Part shown: piece after piece, positions 14,108 through 22,313 of the stretch
How the letters are laid out: each line of letters begins with the position of its first letter
Numbering within the stretch: the stretch's first letter is position 1
DNA from: Benthortus sp964440495
GTDB taxonomy: Archaea > Thermoproteota > Nitrososphaeria_A > Caldarchaeales > Wolframiiraptoraceae
Assembly (NCBI GenBank): GCA_964440495.1
Contig: CAYTSD010000012.1
Location: 1-36,056 of the forward strand
DNA length: 36,056 nt
Reading direction: 5' to 3'
The notes under the pieces: generated by a model
What the model was told of the DNA's origin: nothing
Database searches by the model: none
The model's input: the letters and a program-made list of their open reading frames with translations, nothing else
Translations under genes and position numbers: made by a program

Positions 14108-15419
14108 AGTCTTCCAATCTGCTTACTCCGCCGAGACCCGGCTTCCTCTCTTCAACCCCTTCTAAGAGAATCTTTCCATAGACTCCGTCAAAGCCTGGAA
14201 CTATCTTGAGCCTCCCCCTTCTCATACGTTCTATAAGCTCTGCCAAGAGTGGGGATGCTGTCTCAGCTATCTCCTTAATCGAGGCGTCGAGCAGTACGTT
14301 GAACTCGTTCCCGAATCTTCCTACGAGTTTCTCATACACGCTCCAAACCTTCTTGGTGTTCAGCCTTCCTTCGCTTCCAGGCTCGTATCCTAGGCTTAGG
14401 GCGATGATTTCCTGTAGGGGTATGAGGTAGATGAATCCTGGAACTCCTTCAGGTCTATAACCTCTAGGTCTATCCGCAAGCTCCTCAACCCTGTCGTCAA
14501 CACCCTTTGTCAACGTTCTACCGCATACGGGGCATCTATACCCCATCTTCTTGGCCTCTTCAGGCGGTATGGGGCCAACTCCGCAGGCTCTGTGACCCGA
14601 CCAATGATACTTCCCATAGGCTGGTGGGACTTCTATCGTCAGCTTAATCTTCCCGCTCTCACGGTCTTTCACAGCTTCTTCAAGCTCTCTGTAACTCATC
14701 TCTTCGAGTTCAAAGACTACCGCCTCTCTACCGAGTCTATAGGGGTAGGGGCTATGTGAGTCCGACGAGCTGAGAATCGTGTAGCCGTCTAGTTGGCTTA
14801 CTCTCCAGTTCATGGGTGGGTCGCTGCTGAGGCCCGTCTCGATGGCGTGAACATTTCCCACCTGATCCTCATAGCATTCTTTTATCTGGTCTACGCCGCT
14901 TCTGGCTCCGAAGAGGCTCCACCAAGGTGTCCAGATGTGGGCTGGGAAGAAGATACTGTGTCTGTCAAGCTCCATGACTATCTCGAGGAGCTCGGCTGGG
15001 TTCATGTTTAGGACCGGCCTCCCATCGGACTCCATGTCCCCGTAGTTGCTCAGCTTCTTTGAGAGCTGTTCAGCGACCTCCAAGCTCCTCATCAAGACTA
15101 CGTGATGGATTCTGCGAGCCTTCCCCTCATATCTATGAACGGTCGCCACCTCGACTTGGGGGACGAAATATACCTCTCCCCCGCCTCTAGGCTTGTAGAG
15201 TCCTCCAACCGTTGGCTCAAGCTCTCTCCTAAGCTCCTCAAGCCATCTTGGGTGGAGCGCATCCCCGGTTCCGAGAAGGTTCAGCCCCTTGAGTTCAGCA
15301 AACCCGGTGAGCTCAGGTATATTCATGCGCTGTGAGGTTGCTCCAGAATACTTGCTGTGGATGTGTAGGTCTGCTATCACCTTCAGGTGCCTTCCGCCCC
15401 CTAAATCTCCCAAGTCCAT
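14100..15419 (-). CDS. Endonuclease Q (EndoQ), PHP-domain DNA repair nuclease
   Basis: A 439-residue protein matching EndoQ, which cuts DNA 5' of deaminated bases such as uracil and hypoxanthine. The PHP metal site starts with IADLHIHSKYSGATSQRMNI (D17, H19, H21), followed by GLNLLGTGDALHP, the block SIFFPAHIWTPWWSLFGARS and SSSDSHSPYPYRLGREAVVF. A zinc site follows with HRACGVG and YRCPVCGRTL, then the C-terminal helical domain with GFIYLIPLQEIIALSLGYEP. The length fits the family (about 400-440). A GTG at 15380 is an alternative start that places VIADLHIHS at the N-terminus. The annotated start overlaps the upstream AbrB-type gene by 19 bases, so the two are one operon. Confidence 0.87.
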   Translation of the reverse strand: MDLGDLGGGRHLKVIADLHIHSKYSGATSQRMNIPELTGFAELKGLNLLGTGDALHPRWLEELRRELEPTVGGLYKPRGGGEVYFVPQVEVATVHRYEGKARRIHHVVLMRSLEVAEQLSKKLSNYGDMESDGRPVLNMNPAELLEIVMELDRHSIFFPAHIWTPWWSLFGARSGVDQIKECYEDQVGNVHAIETGLSSDPPMNWRVSQLDGYTILSSSDSHSPYPYRLGREAVVFELEEMSYRELEEAVKDRESGKIKLTIEVPPAYGKYHWSGHRACGVGPIPPEEAKKMGYRCPVCGRTLTKGVDDRVEELADRPRGYRPEGVPGFIYLIPLQEIIALSLGYEPGSEGRLNTKKVWSVYEKLVGRFGNEFNVLLDASIKEIAETASPLLAELIERMRRGRLKIVPGFDGVYGKILLEGVEERKPGLGGVSRLEDFI

Positions 15420-15976
15420 CTAACAACTTCGGTGAGCTTGTAGGGTGCCTTCGATATCGAGGAGGGGTCGAGGGTCCGCCACTCGATTATCCTCTCCCTA
15501 TACTCTCTCTCATGAACCTTGAACCCGCTTGCCCTGAGCTTGAACTCTATTGCGGAGGCAGCGTCCTCTATCTCCCCCCGGTTTCTCGGCCTCCTTATAC
15601 CCCTCTCGGTAATCGCTCCGAACATGAACTCGACCTCGACCTCGCCGTTATTGAGCCTGCGATAGTGTATGCGTGAGGGTAGGAGGCTTTTCTCAAGCTC
15701 GCCTAGAATCTTCTGAAGCCTCTCCTCATCCCCCTCATTTACCTCGACCCTGAACCTCGCGGCTGGAACCTTCTCATGAACGATGAAGTATCCGAGATAG
15801 ACTTGGAGGGCCCCCTCAAACTCAGGCTGCTTCCTCCCTAGGCCGTAGATTACGAACTCTTGGCCCTCTCTTAGGAGGAATCTCTGGGAGAGTTCGGCTG
15901 GAATCGTTATCACTAGGCTGTTCCCGCTTCTCCTGATGGCTCCCCTAAACACTACGCTATCCTCAGTCCAACTCAT
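15401..15976 (-). CDS. AbrB/MazE-type N-terminal domain protein
   Basis: A 191-residue protein. Residues 8-45 form a swapped-hairpin AbrB/MazE-type domain: GAIRRSGNSLVITIPAELSQ followed by REGQEFVIYGLG. The rest (about 60-190) is a mixed alpha/beta region that I do not recognise, including an acidic helix EGDEERLQKILGELEKSLL and strands such as GEVEVEFMFGAI. It heads an operon with EndoQ, so it may regulate that repair gene or be a partner of it (inference). The ATG has AGAGGT 10 bases upstream. It is transcribed divergently from the membrane-bound winged-helix regulator at 16135. Confidence 0.7.
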   Translation of the reverse strand: MSWTEDSVVFRGAIRRSGNSLVITIPAELSQRFLLREGQEFVIYGLGRKQPEFEGALQVYLGYFIVHEKVPAARFRVEVNEGDEERLQKILGELEKSLLPSRIHYRRLNNGEVEVEFMFGAITERGIRRPRNRGEIEDAASAIEFKLRASGFKVHEREYRERIIEWRTLDPSSISKAPYKLTEVVRWTWEI

Positions 15977-16018
15977 GGAACCCTAAACCTCTACTAGAAT
16001 AAGACTGAGCGCACCATG

Positions 16019-16045
16019 TATATTTAATCTCTCTAAAAATTAGAG
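16019..16045 (-). promoter_or_regulatory. Promoter of AbrB-EndoQ operon with adjoining inverted repeat
   Basis: On the minus strand a TATA element (TTAAATATA, 16019-16027) predicts a start near 15996 and a 20-base leader. Directly upstream, over the BRE position, lies a perfect 6-3-6 inverted repeat, CTCTAA-AAA-TTAGAG (16031-16045). A bound protein there would block or recruit TFB. Confidence 0.45.
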
Positions 16046-16064
16046 CCTGTTTTCAGCTTTTCTC

Positions 16065-16094
16065 GAGAACCGTTCTCAAGCTAAGTTTTTAAAG
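16065..16094 (+). promoter_or_regulatory. Promoter of winged-helix gene with adjoining inverted repeat
   Basis: A perfect 6-1-6 inverted repeat GAGAAC-C-GTTCTC (16065-16077) stands 8 bases upstream of a TATA element TTTTTAAA (16086-16093). The predicted start is near 16116 with a leader of about 19 bases. Arrangement and spacing mirror the divergent promoter, but the repeat sequence is different, suggesting two different DNA-binding proteins. Confidence 0.45.
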
Positions 16095-16134
16095 GCAGTC
16101 CCTAAGCCATGTCTAGGGGGCTGGTGCCCTGCTC

Positions 16135-17067
16135 TTGGCGTCCATCGACAGCGGACATGAGGATGAATTGGTCTGGCTTCTCAGGCATAGGACTAGACGT
16201 AGGATAATCTTGGCCATAGGTGACGCTGGGAGGATTAGCGCCACAGCCCTCAGAGACCATCTCAAGATAAGCACAGGCTCACTCTACTACAACCTCCGCC
16301 AACTCAAGGGGTTCGTGACCCAAGACTCCGATAGAAACTATGTCTTAACCGAGGATGGGTTGAAGGTCTACAAGGTTCTAAGGGAGGGTGGAACCGTTTC
16401 ACCCGAGATATTCAGGCCTAAGACCCCTAGCAAGCTTGCCACAGCCCTCTCCATACTCTTCTTCCCCCTCTGGCTCTACACGCCTCTCTACGAGAACCTC
16501 GGCGTAACGATCTCCCTCCCAATACTCTCCTTCGCCCTCTCCTCAGTCCTCCTAATCTACACCCGTTCAACAACCTTCCTCCTACACTTCTACAACGCTC
16601 AGCCAAGCCCTCTTGAGATAGTGGGCCGCCATCTCCTAAACATCCTGATACTCTACGGCCTCATCTCCCTCTTAGCGCTGCTTTTTTCGGGGGTTCTCTT
16701 CCATGCGAGGAGGGAGGGTGAGCCTCTGCTCGCTAGGGTCAGGTCTGTGGTAGGCGGCTCCCTACAGGATGAGGTGAAGTTCCTCCTAGCCTTGATGGTT
16801 GCAGTCCTCCCCCTAATGTTCTTCCCAGCCATAATCTCCGTTAACAAGCTCTTCCACCTAGGTCTAATCCCACCTATGGGTACACCACAATACTTCCAGA
16901 TTAGAGACATCTTCCTGATAGTTGCTCAAGGTCTCTCCCTCCCCTTCCTCACCGCTTTAACAGCCTATGGGAGAAGACTCAACGGCTCAACAGCAGCCCT
17001 AGTCATCCTAATATTGTTCTTCATCTCCCACACAATGTATCAGCTGATGATAAGCTATCCTACTTAA
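16135..17067 (+). CDS. Membrane-tethered winged-helix regulator
   Basis: A 310-residue protein with an ArsR-like winged helix at residues 8-80 (LVWLLRHRTRRRIILAIGDA, then LRDHLKISTGSLYYNLRQLK as recognition helix and NYVLTEDGLKVYKVL as wing). About six transmembrane helices follow between 98 and 306 (for example ATALSILFFPLWLYTPLY, LLNILILYGLISLLALLFSG and TAALVILILFFISHTMYQLM). Membrane-anchored winged-helix proteins of this shape are frequent in archaea, and their signals are mostly unknown. The TTG start is supported by the promoter position; GGTG lies 10 bases upstream. Its end overlaps the convergent uS10 gene by 8 bases. Confidence 0.75.
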   Translation: MASIDSGHEDELVWLLRHRTRRRIILAIGDAGRISATALRDHLKISTGSLYYNLRQLKGFVTQDSDRNYVLTEDGLKVYKVLREGGTVSPEIFRPKTPSKLATALSILFFPLWLYTPLYENLGVTISLPILSFALSSVLLIYTRSTTFLLHFYNAQPSPLEIVGRHLLNILILYGLISLLALLFSGVLFHARREGEPLLARVRSVVGGSLQDEVKFLLALMVAVLPLMFFPAIISVNKLFHLGLIPPMGTPQYFQIRDIFLIVAQGLSLPFLTALTAYGRRLNGSTAALVILILFFISHTMYQLMISYPT

Positions 17068-17371
17068 CCATCATCTCTACCGAGACATCCTCGGGAATCT
17101 GGATACGCATTATCTGCCTCATAACCCTCTGGTCAGTTATCTGAAGGTCGATAAGCCTCCTATGGATTCGGAGCTCATGCTTCCTCCACGTGTGGGTTCC
17201 TTCCCCGCATGGAGACTTCCTAACCGGGACTATGAGCCTCTTCCTCGGCAGGGGGATAGGGCCAGCTATCTTCGTCCCAGTCTTGAGGGCTATGTCCTTT
17301 ATCTCGGAGCATACACGCTCAATCTTCTCCAAGTCCGTGCTCGTCAGCTTTATCCTAACGTTGGTAGGCAT
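17060..17371 (-). CDS. rps10: Small ribosomal subunit protein uS10
   Basis: A 103-residue archaeal/eukaryotic-type uS10: RIKLTSTDLEKIERVCSEIK, then GTKIAGPIPLPRKRLIVPVR (the extended beta-hairpin loop that enters the 30S head), HTWRKHELRIHRRLIDLQIT and the C-terminal strand IQIPEDVSVEMMVK. The length is normal. In many archaea it follows the EF-1alpha gene in an operon; here no tuf gene is adjacent and it stands as a single gene between convergent and divergent neighbours. Confidence 0.97.
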   Translation of the reverse strand: MPTNVRIKLTSTDLEKIERVCSEIKDIALKTGTKIAGPIPLPRKRLIVPVRKSPCGEGTHTWRKHELRIHRRLIDLQITDQRVMRQIMRIQIPEDVSVEMMVK

Positions 17372-17459
17372 CTCCCCGCCCCGTTAGAAGGAAGCCTACA
17401 GGGGTTTTAATAAACGTAGGGGGTGGGAATAAATATAGGATGAGGGCTTCGGAGAGATA

Positions 17460-18065
17460 TTGGAGGGCTTCAAGCGGAGGCTGACTCCTCTGAGAAAGAA
17501 GTTCAAGAAAATCATGATAGCTCTCGACCTAGACGGGGTCTTAGCTGACACGATGAGGCTCTGGATAAAAATTTGGAAGCAGCGGACTGGATATGAGCTG
17601 AGATACGAAGACCTCGTCGAGTGGGATTTCTGGAGAAGGCTTGGAATAACCTCCCAAGAGTTTATGCGGATAATGGATGAAGCCTGGAGACAGTGGAGAT
17701 ATCTACCCCCAACCGAGGAGAACCTCTCGGAGAAGGTTTCCCTCCTAAAGACTCTCGGCAGAATAGACATAGTTACAGCGAGACCAAAGCCAACCGAGGA
17801 ATACGCGTTCAAATGGCTTGAATACCATAAAATACCCTACGACAACTATGTATGGATAGGAAGCATGAGGGAGAAAATACTGCTAGACTATGATGTCTAC
17901 ATCGATGACTCACCAATAGTTGCAGAAGAAGCGTCAATAAACCATAAACTAATACTGCTCTACGACAGACCATGGAACAGCGATATAGCTGAAACCAATT
18001 ACGTTAAACGTGTTAAGAGCTTGAGCCAAGCCTACAGAATTCTAAGGGATGGGCTGGGAAGATGA
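17460..18065 (+). CDS. HAD-family 5'(3')-deoxyribonucleotidase-like phosphatase
   Basis: A 201-residue HAD phosphatase of the NT5C type. Motif I is IALDLDGVLADT (nucleophile Asp and the second catalytic Asp), motif II IVTARPKP, and motifs III/IV REKILLDYDVYIDDSPIVAE. A helical cap (RLWIKIWKQRTG to EAWRQWRYLPP) sits between motifs I and II. Members remove phosphate from (deoxy)nucleoside monophosphates; the substrate here is not provable. TTG 17460 has GGAG 5 bases upstream; ATG 17514, giving MIALDLDGV, is the alternative. It overlaps the PUA gene by four bases. Confidence 0.8.
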   Translation: MEGFKRRLTPLRKKFKKIMIALDLDGVLADTMRLWIKIWKQRTGYELRYEDLVEWDFWRRLGITSQEFMRIMDEAWRQWRYLPPTEENLSEKVSLLKTLGRIDIVTARPKPTEEYAFKWLEYHKIPYDNYVWIGSMREKILLDYDVYIDDSPIVAEEASINHKLILLYDRPWNSDIAETNYVKRVKSLSQAYRILRDGLGR

Positions 18066-18574
18066 GGGCAAGGTATCTAAGCAAAAGAGATGCCGCAGCC
18101 CTTGCTGAGAGGATAAGAGCGATTCCATGGGGACGGGTTCTAAGGGAAAGAAAACCTAGGGTGGCTCTGGAGATAATTGAAGGAGACATCAAACTCTACA
18201 AAATCGGCGGATTCCTATTTGCTGATAGAGAAGGGATACTCTTCCCAGTGCTTGATGAACAACGCAACAAGATGGTCTTAGACATTCTTCCATCGATTAT
18301 AGTTGATATGGGTGCTGTTCCACATATCGCCAACGGCGCCGACGTTATGAGACCTGGAGTAAGAGAAGTTAAGGGATCGTTCAATGTAGGCGAGCTGCTT
18401 GTTGTGAGAGATGAACGCCACCTCAAGCCTCTTGCAATCGTTCGAGCACTTGTAGACTATGAAACCTTCAGCGGCATGGCTAAGGGCAAGGTTGCCGAGA
18501 ACCTGCATCACGTCGACGACAAGATCTGGAAGATTCTACGCAGGGCTCAACACTTACTGGAACGTGGTTTGTAG
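18062..18574 (+). CDS. PUA-domain RNA-binding protein
   Basis: A 170-residue protein of the archaeal DUF1947/MCTS1-like type. The N-terminal half (YLSKRDAAALAERIRAIPWG to EGILFPVL) is the pre-PUA domain. Residues about 80-155 are the PUA domain: PSIIVDMGAVPHIANGADVM, RPGVREVKGSFNVGELLVV and KPLAIVRALVDYETF. PUA domains bind structured RNA; relatives of MCTS1 act on the 40S subunit in initiation and recycling. The gene starts inside the stop of the HAD gene (ATGA), so they are co-translated. A role with tRNA or ribosomes is likely but the target is unknown. Confidence 0.85.
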   Translation: MRARYLSKRDAAALAERIRAIPWGRVLRERKPRVALEIIEGDIKLYKIGGFLFADREGILFPVLDEQRNKMVLDILPSIIVDMGAVPHIANGADVMRPGVREVKGSFNVGELLVVRDERHLKPLAIVRALVDYETFSGMAKGKVAENLHHVDDKIWKILRRAQHLLERGL

Positions 18575-18634
18575 CTTGAATGTAGCGAGATTGCTGGAAA
18601 AATTGTTATTAGCATGGTTGAGGAGTTTTCTAGT

Positions 18635-19954
18635 ATGCGTTTGGCCATAGTCGTCCTCGCAGCCCTCCTTTTAATCCCGTTACTGGGCGTCGCCTACGCT
18701 GATGAAGGCTATGTAGCCCTGGTCGAGGACTCGAACCTCAAGATATCCGTCACCTACCCGCCTGAAGTCAAGGTAAATTCATGCTTCAACCTAAGGTTCC
18801 AGGCGGACGCGTTCAACAACATGACCATAGAGGCTCTACGGCTCAAGGTTGTCTACTATTATGATGGTGGAAGCGATGTACTCTATGACGAGAATCTGGT
18901 TGACAGTCTCTACGTTGAGAGGGGATGGGTTCTGATGAAGACGATAAGTATCTGCGTCTCGAGGCGGAGGGTTGTAGAGCCGTTCCTAGAGGCTAGGGTT
19001 ACGGCTGAATACAGGCTTGACACCCTTGAGACACGTGAGTTGACTCATGAGTGGTATATGTCGATAGTGAGGGAGAAGACCTACGAGGAGCTTCAATCCC
19101 AGCTTGAGTCCGCGAACGAGAGGGTGGAGAGCCTTGAAAAACAGGTTGACGAGCTTCTAGACGAGATAGATGACCTCATGGCGAGGCTTGACGGCCTCCA
19201 AGAACAGTTCTCCGAGCTGAACACATCCCATCAAACACTTCTAGAGAACTATAACTCCCTCCAAGACCAGTATGGTAAGCTTGAGGAGAAATACAATGCG
19301 TTGAACGAGGAGTATAGGCAGATTCTCGTAGAGTATGAGAGGCTAAGAACCCAGCATGAGCAGCTCTCCTCAACCTACCAGCAGCTCAGCTCAAACTATC
19401 AGTCACTTCTCAGCGACTATCAGGAAACCCTCAGCGAGCTAAGCCAGCTCAAAGCGGTCTACCAAGACCTTGAACAGAGGTATGGGGAGCTGAAGGAGAG
19501 GCATGAAGCAGCCCTAACCACTATAGGCGGGCTCCAGAGCAACGTCGAAGACCTGAAGTCGAGGCTTGCGGAGAAGGAGGAGGCCTACCAAGAGCTCCAA
19601 GCAATGTATAACTCAGCCGTCAACGAGGGAACCCTGACTAGAAGCGTCCTCTACGCCCAGTCAGCCGCGGTCGCAGGAATAGGGGCGGGGATAATGATAT
19701 TCACTTTGACCAAGAAGAAGCGTGGAGCGGAGTCTACGCGGAGACCTGAGGGTGAGGGAAACGGTGAGGGCAACGGGAGGGTTCAACGCATCCTCTCGGG
19801 GAGAAGGGTAACTCTGCCCAAAGAAGCGTTCCAGAAACTTGGGCTAAAGGAGGGTGGAAGGGTGGTCGTCCAGCTTCTCGAAGACGGGGTCAAGGTTACG
19901 CCCCTCAAGGAGGAGCAGGAGAAACAGTCTGAGGAGAAGCATGAGGAGAAGTGA
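18635..19954 (+). CDS. Exported coiled-coil protein with one membrane helix and a cytoplasmic AbrB-type domain
   Basis: From ATG 18635 (GAGGAG 9 bases upstream; an ATG at 18614 adds 7 residues) the protein has 439 residues. A signal peptide RLAIVVLAALLLIPLLGVAY leads into a beta-rich outer domain of about 115 residues. A long coiled coil with heptads (for example EELQSQLESANERVESLEKQ, QYGKLEEKYNALNEEYRQIL) runs from about 145 to 330. One membrane helix follows (YAQSAAVAGIGAGIMIFTLT) and then KKKR, so the C-terminus is cytoplasmic. After a Glu/Gly/Asn linker comes RILSGRRVTLPKEAFQKLGL then KEGGRVVVQLLEDGVKVTPL, a SpoVT/AbrB swapped hairpin. It could be a surface sensor joined to a DNA-binding domain. 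Confidence 0.75.
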   Translation: MRLAIVVLAALLLIPLLGVAYADEGYVALVEDSNLKISVTYPPEVKVNSCFNLRFQADAFNNMTIEALRLKVVYYYDGGSDVLYDENLVDSLYVERGWVLMKTISICVSRRRVVEPFLEARVTAEYRLDTLETRELTHEWYMSIVREKTYEELQSQLESANERVESLEKQVDELLDEIDDLMARLDGLQEQFSELNTSHQTLLENYNSLQDQYGKLEEKYNALNEEYRQILVEYERLRTQHEQLSSTYQQLSSNYQSLLSDYQETLSELSQLKAVYQDLEQRYGELKERHEAALTTIGGLQSNVEDLKSRLAEKEEAYQELQAMYNSAVNEGTLTRSVLYAQSAAVAGIGAGIMIFTLTKKKRGAESTRRPEGEGNGEGNGRVQRILSGRRVTLPKEAFQKLGLKEGGRVVVQLLEDGVKVTPLKEEQEKQSEEKHEEK

Positions 19955-19961
19955 AGAGGGA

Positions 19962-22313
19962 CTAAGGTGAAGCAGTGTCTCCCCCAAGCCTTACTCCACC
20001 TTCTAGAAGAGCCGAGGCATAAATCTGGCCTACAGCTATCCCTCCATCGTTCGCTGGTATCCTGCGGTTGAGTAGAGGCTTGGTCTCGGCTCCCTCAGCA
20101 ACCCCTCTGAGAATTATCTCGTTGACGGCCGCCCCGCCTGAGATATAGAGTTTCTCAGCTCCCGCCTCCAGCATAACCTCCCCCGCAGCTGCTCCAAGAG
20201 CCTTCCCCAACAGGTATTGAGCCGTATAGGCTACGTCTCTTCTGGAGGCCTTGGTGTCGAGAAGCTGGAGTAGGAGCTCCATAAGCCTGCTGGTCGAGAC
20301 CACGGTTAAGCCATGCTTCCTGCCCAGAAGCTCATCCACATCTTTCCTGAGGGGGTTCCCTCCTCTAGCATAGTCTTCAAGCATTATCGCAGGTTCACCT
20401 TCATAGCTCCTCTCGAAGCAGACCCCCAGTAGAGCCGACACGCTGTCTAGGAATCTTCCTGTGCTTGAGGTTAGGGGTGAGCCTCTCTCAGCTAGCTTGA
20501 CAACGGCTCTAAGCTCCGTCACCCCCCTTGGGAGTTTCGTGAGAAGCCCGTACCTCTCGAAGAGCCTCTCTATCTCCTGGGGGTCTAGGAAGCTTGAGAG
20601 TATCGATGCCAGCATTCTCAGGGGTCTCAGGACGGCCAGGTCTCCCCCAGGCATGGGATGATACTCAAGCCTCCCCCTGCGTTGGAATCCCTTAGACCCC
20701 CACTCGATGATCTCTCCACCCCATACTGCTCCATCAAGACCGTATCCAACTCCGTCTACAGCTATCCCTACAGCTGGCTCCTCAGGGGGGTGACGATGCT
20801 CAGCCATCGCCGAGGCTATGTGGGCATAGTGGTGCTGGATTAGTCTGAGCCTCCAGCCGAGTCTCCGTGAAAGCCTCTCTCCAGCCCGTCTACTCATGTA
20901 GAGGGGATGTAGGTCTGCGGCGACCACTCCATCCCTCTCCAAGAGACCATAGCTCTCGAGGAGGAACTCTAGAGACTCCAGATGCTCTCTGAGGACTAGG
21001 GGGTTGTCGGTGTCGCCTGAGTAGGGTGCTAGGACTATGGTTTCGTCGAAGCCGATGGCTGGAGCCGTCTGAAGCTCCGCTCCAAGCGCCGCGTAGCTCT
21101 CCTCCAAGGTGAAGGGTAGGTGGAGCATGGCTGGAGCATACCCTCTGCCGCATCGGAGCATAGTCCACCCTCCATGGGTCGGCTTAACAACCGGGTCGTC
21201 AACCCTGTGAACTATCTCACGGTTATGGACTAGATAGGCGTCGGCAACCCCTCTCAGATTTCCAAGCAGCCTCTCATCCCTAATCATCGGGTCCCCTCCA
21301 AGGTTTCCGCTGGTCATTATCAGGAAGCGGTCACGGGTCTCGGCTAGTAGGAGGTAGTGGAGCGGCGTGTAGGGAAGCATGACCCCAAGGGTCTGAAGCC
21401 CTGGAGCAACCCACCTAGAGACAGGGGCCCCCTCCCTCCTCGGTAGAAGAACTATAGGCCGCATAGAGCTTCTCAGAAGCTTCTCAGCCTCGGGTGTGAG
21501 CTCGACTATTCTTCCAGCGGTCTCCAAGTCGAGGGCCATAAGTGCGAAAGGCTTGCTCCTCCTCTTCTTCCTCCTCCTAAGCTCCAGCACCGCCTCGTCG
21601 CTGCTTGCGAGGCAGGCGAGATGGAATCCTCCAAGCCCCTTGACTGCGAGAATCATCCCCTCCTCGATAAGCCTCGCAGCCTCTCTAATCGGGTCTCTCG
21701 ACTCGAGAGGCTTTAGGTCTCCGTCCCAAAGGCTTAGGCTTGGCCCGCAGCTGGGGCAGCTTATCCCTTGGGCATGGTACCGTCGCCTATTACCTATATC
21801 CCTATACTCTCTGCTACATTTGCTACAGAGCGGGAACCTCCTCATGGAGGTGTTCTCCCTATCGTAGGGAGACCTATACATCATCGAGTAGCGTGGGCCG
21901 CACCATGCGCAGCTGTTAAAGGGGTAGCGATACCATCTGGAGGTTGGGTCGAGAACCTCTCTTAAACAATGTTCGCAGACCCCTAGGTCGGGTGGAAGAC
22001 TTGAAGCGATAATGTGTCTGCTCCCACTTCTCAGAATCGTGAACTCCCTATACCCGTTCGGCTCAGCCTCCCTGACCTCAAGCCTCTCTACCTCGGCTGG
22101 AGGCGGTATCTGCTCCCTGAGAAGCTTCAGGAATCTCTGCACCTCCCTACTTCCACCCTCGACCCATATCTCCACCTCTCCTCCACCCATGTTGCGCACA
22201 TAGCCTGAGACCCCTGCCTCCAGGGCTATCCTATGGATGAAGGGTCTGAACCCTACTCCCTGAACCCTCCCAGCCACGTAGATGCTTAGAGCCTTGAGCC
22301 TCTCCCTCAACAT
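19962..22313 (-). CDS. hypF: HypF, carbamoyltransferase of NiFe hydrogenase maturation
   Basis: A 783-residue HypF, which turns carbamoyl phosphate into a carbamoyl-AMP intermediate and loads it on HypE for CN ligand synthesis. Domain order: acylphosphatase (YVAGRVQGVGFRPFIHRIAL, 8-95), two zinc fingers (CEHCLREV and CAWCGPRYS, then CSKC and CPSCGPSLS, about 110-190), a YrdC domain (AVKGLGGFHLACLASSDEAV to YTPLHYLLL, about 205-390), and a Kae1-like C-terminal domain with HHYAHIASAMAEH and AVDGVGYGLDGAVWGGEI. All are intact. Its start overlaps the hypE end by 7 bases; it is last in the hypCDEF operon. Confidence 0.97.
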   Translation of the reverse strand: MLRERLKALSIYVAGRVQGVGFRPFIHRIALEAGVSGYVRNMGGGEVEIWVEGGSREVQRFLKLLREQIPPPAEVERLEVREAEPNGYREFTILRSGSRHIIASSLPPDLGVCEHCLREVLDPTSRWYRYPFNSCAWCGPRYSMMYRSPYDRENTSMRRFPLCSKCSREYRDIGNRRRYHAQGISCPSCGPSLSLWDGDLKPLESRDPIREAARLIEEGMILAVKGLGGFHLACLASSDEAVLELRRRKKRRSKPFALMALDLETAGRIVELTPEAEKLLRSSMRPIVLLPRREGAPVSRWVAPGLQTLGVMLPYTPLHYLLLAETRDRFLIMTSGNLGGDPMIRDERLLGNLRGVADAYLVHNREIVHRVDDPVVKPTHGGWTMLRCGRGYAPAMLHLPFTLEESYAALGAELQTAPAIGFDETIVLAPYSGDTDNPLVLREHLESLEFLLESYGLLERDGVVAADLHPLYMSRRAGERLSRRLGWRLRLIQHHYAHIASAMAEHRHPPEEPAVGIAVDGVGYGLDGAVWGGEIIEWGSKGFQRRGRLEYHPMPGGDLAVLRPLRMLASILSSFLDPQEIERLFERYGLLTKLPRGVTELRAVVKLAERGSPLTSSTGRFLDSVSALLGVCFERSYEGEPAIMLEDYARGGNPLRKDVDELLGRKHGLTVVSTSRLMELLLQLLDTKASRRDVAYTAQYLLGKALGAAAGEVMLEAGAEKLYISGGAAVNEIILRGVAEGAETKPLLNRRIPANDGGIAVGQIYASALLEGGVRLGGDTASP

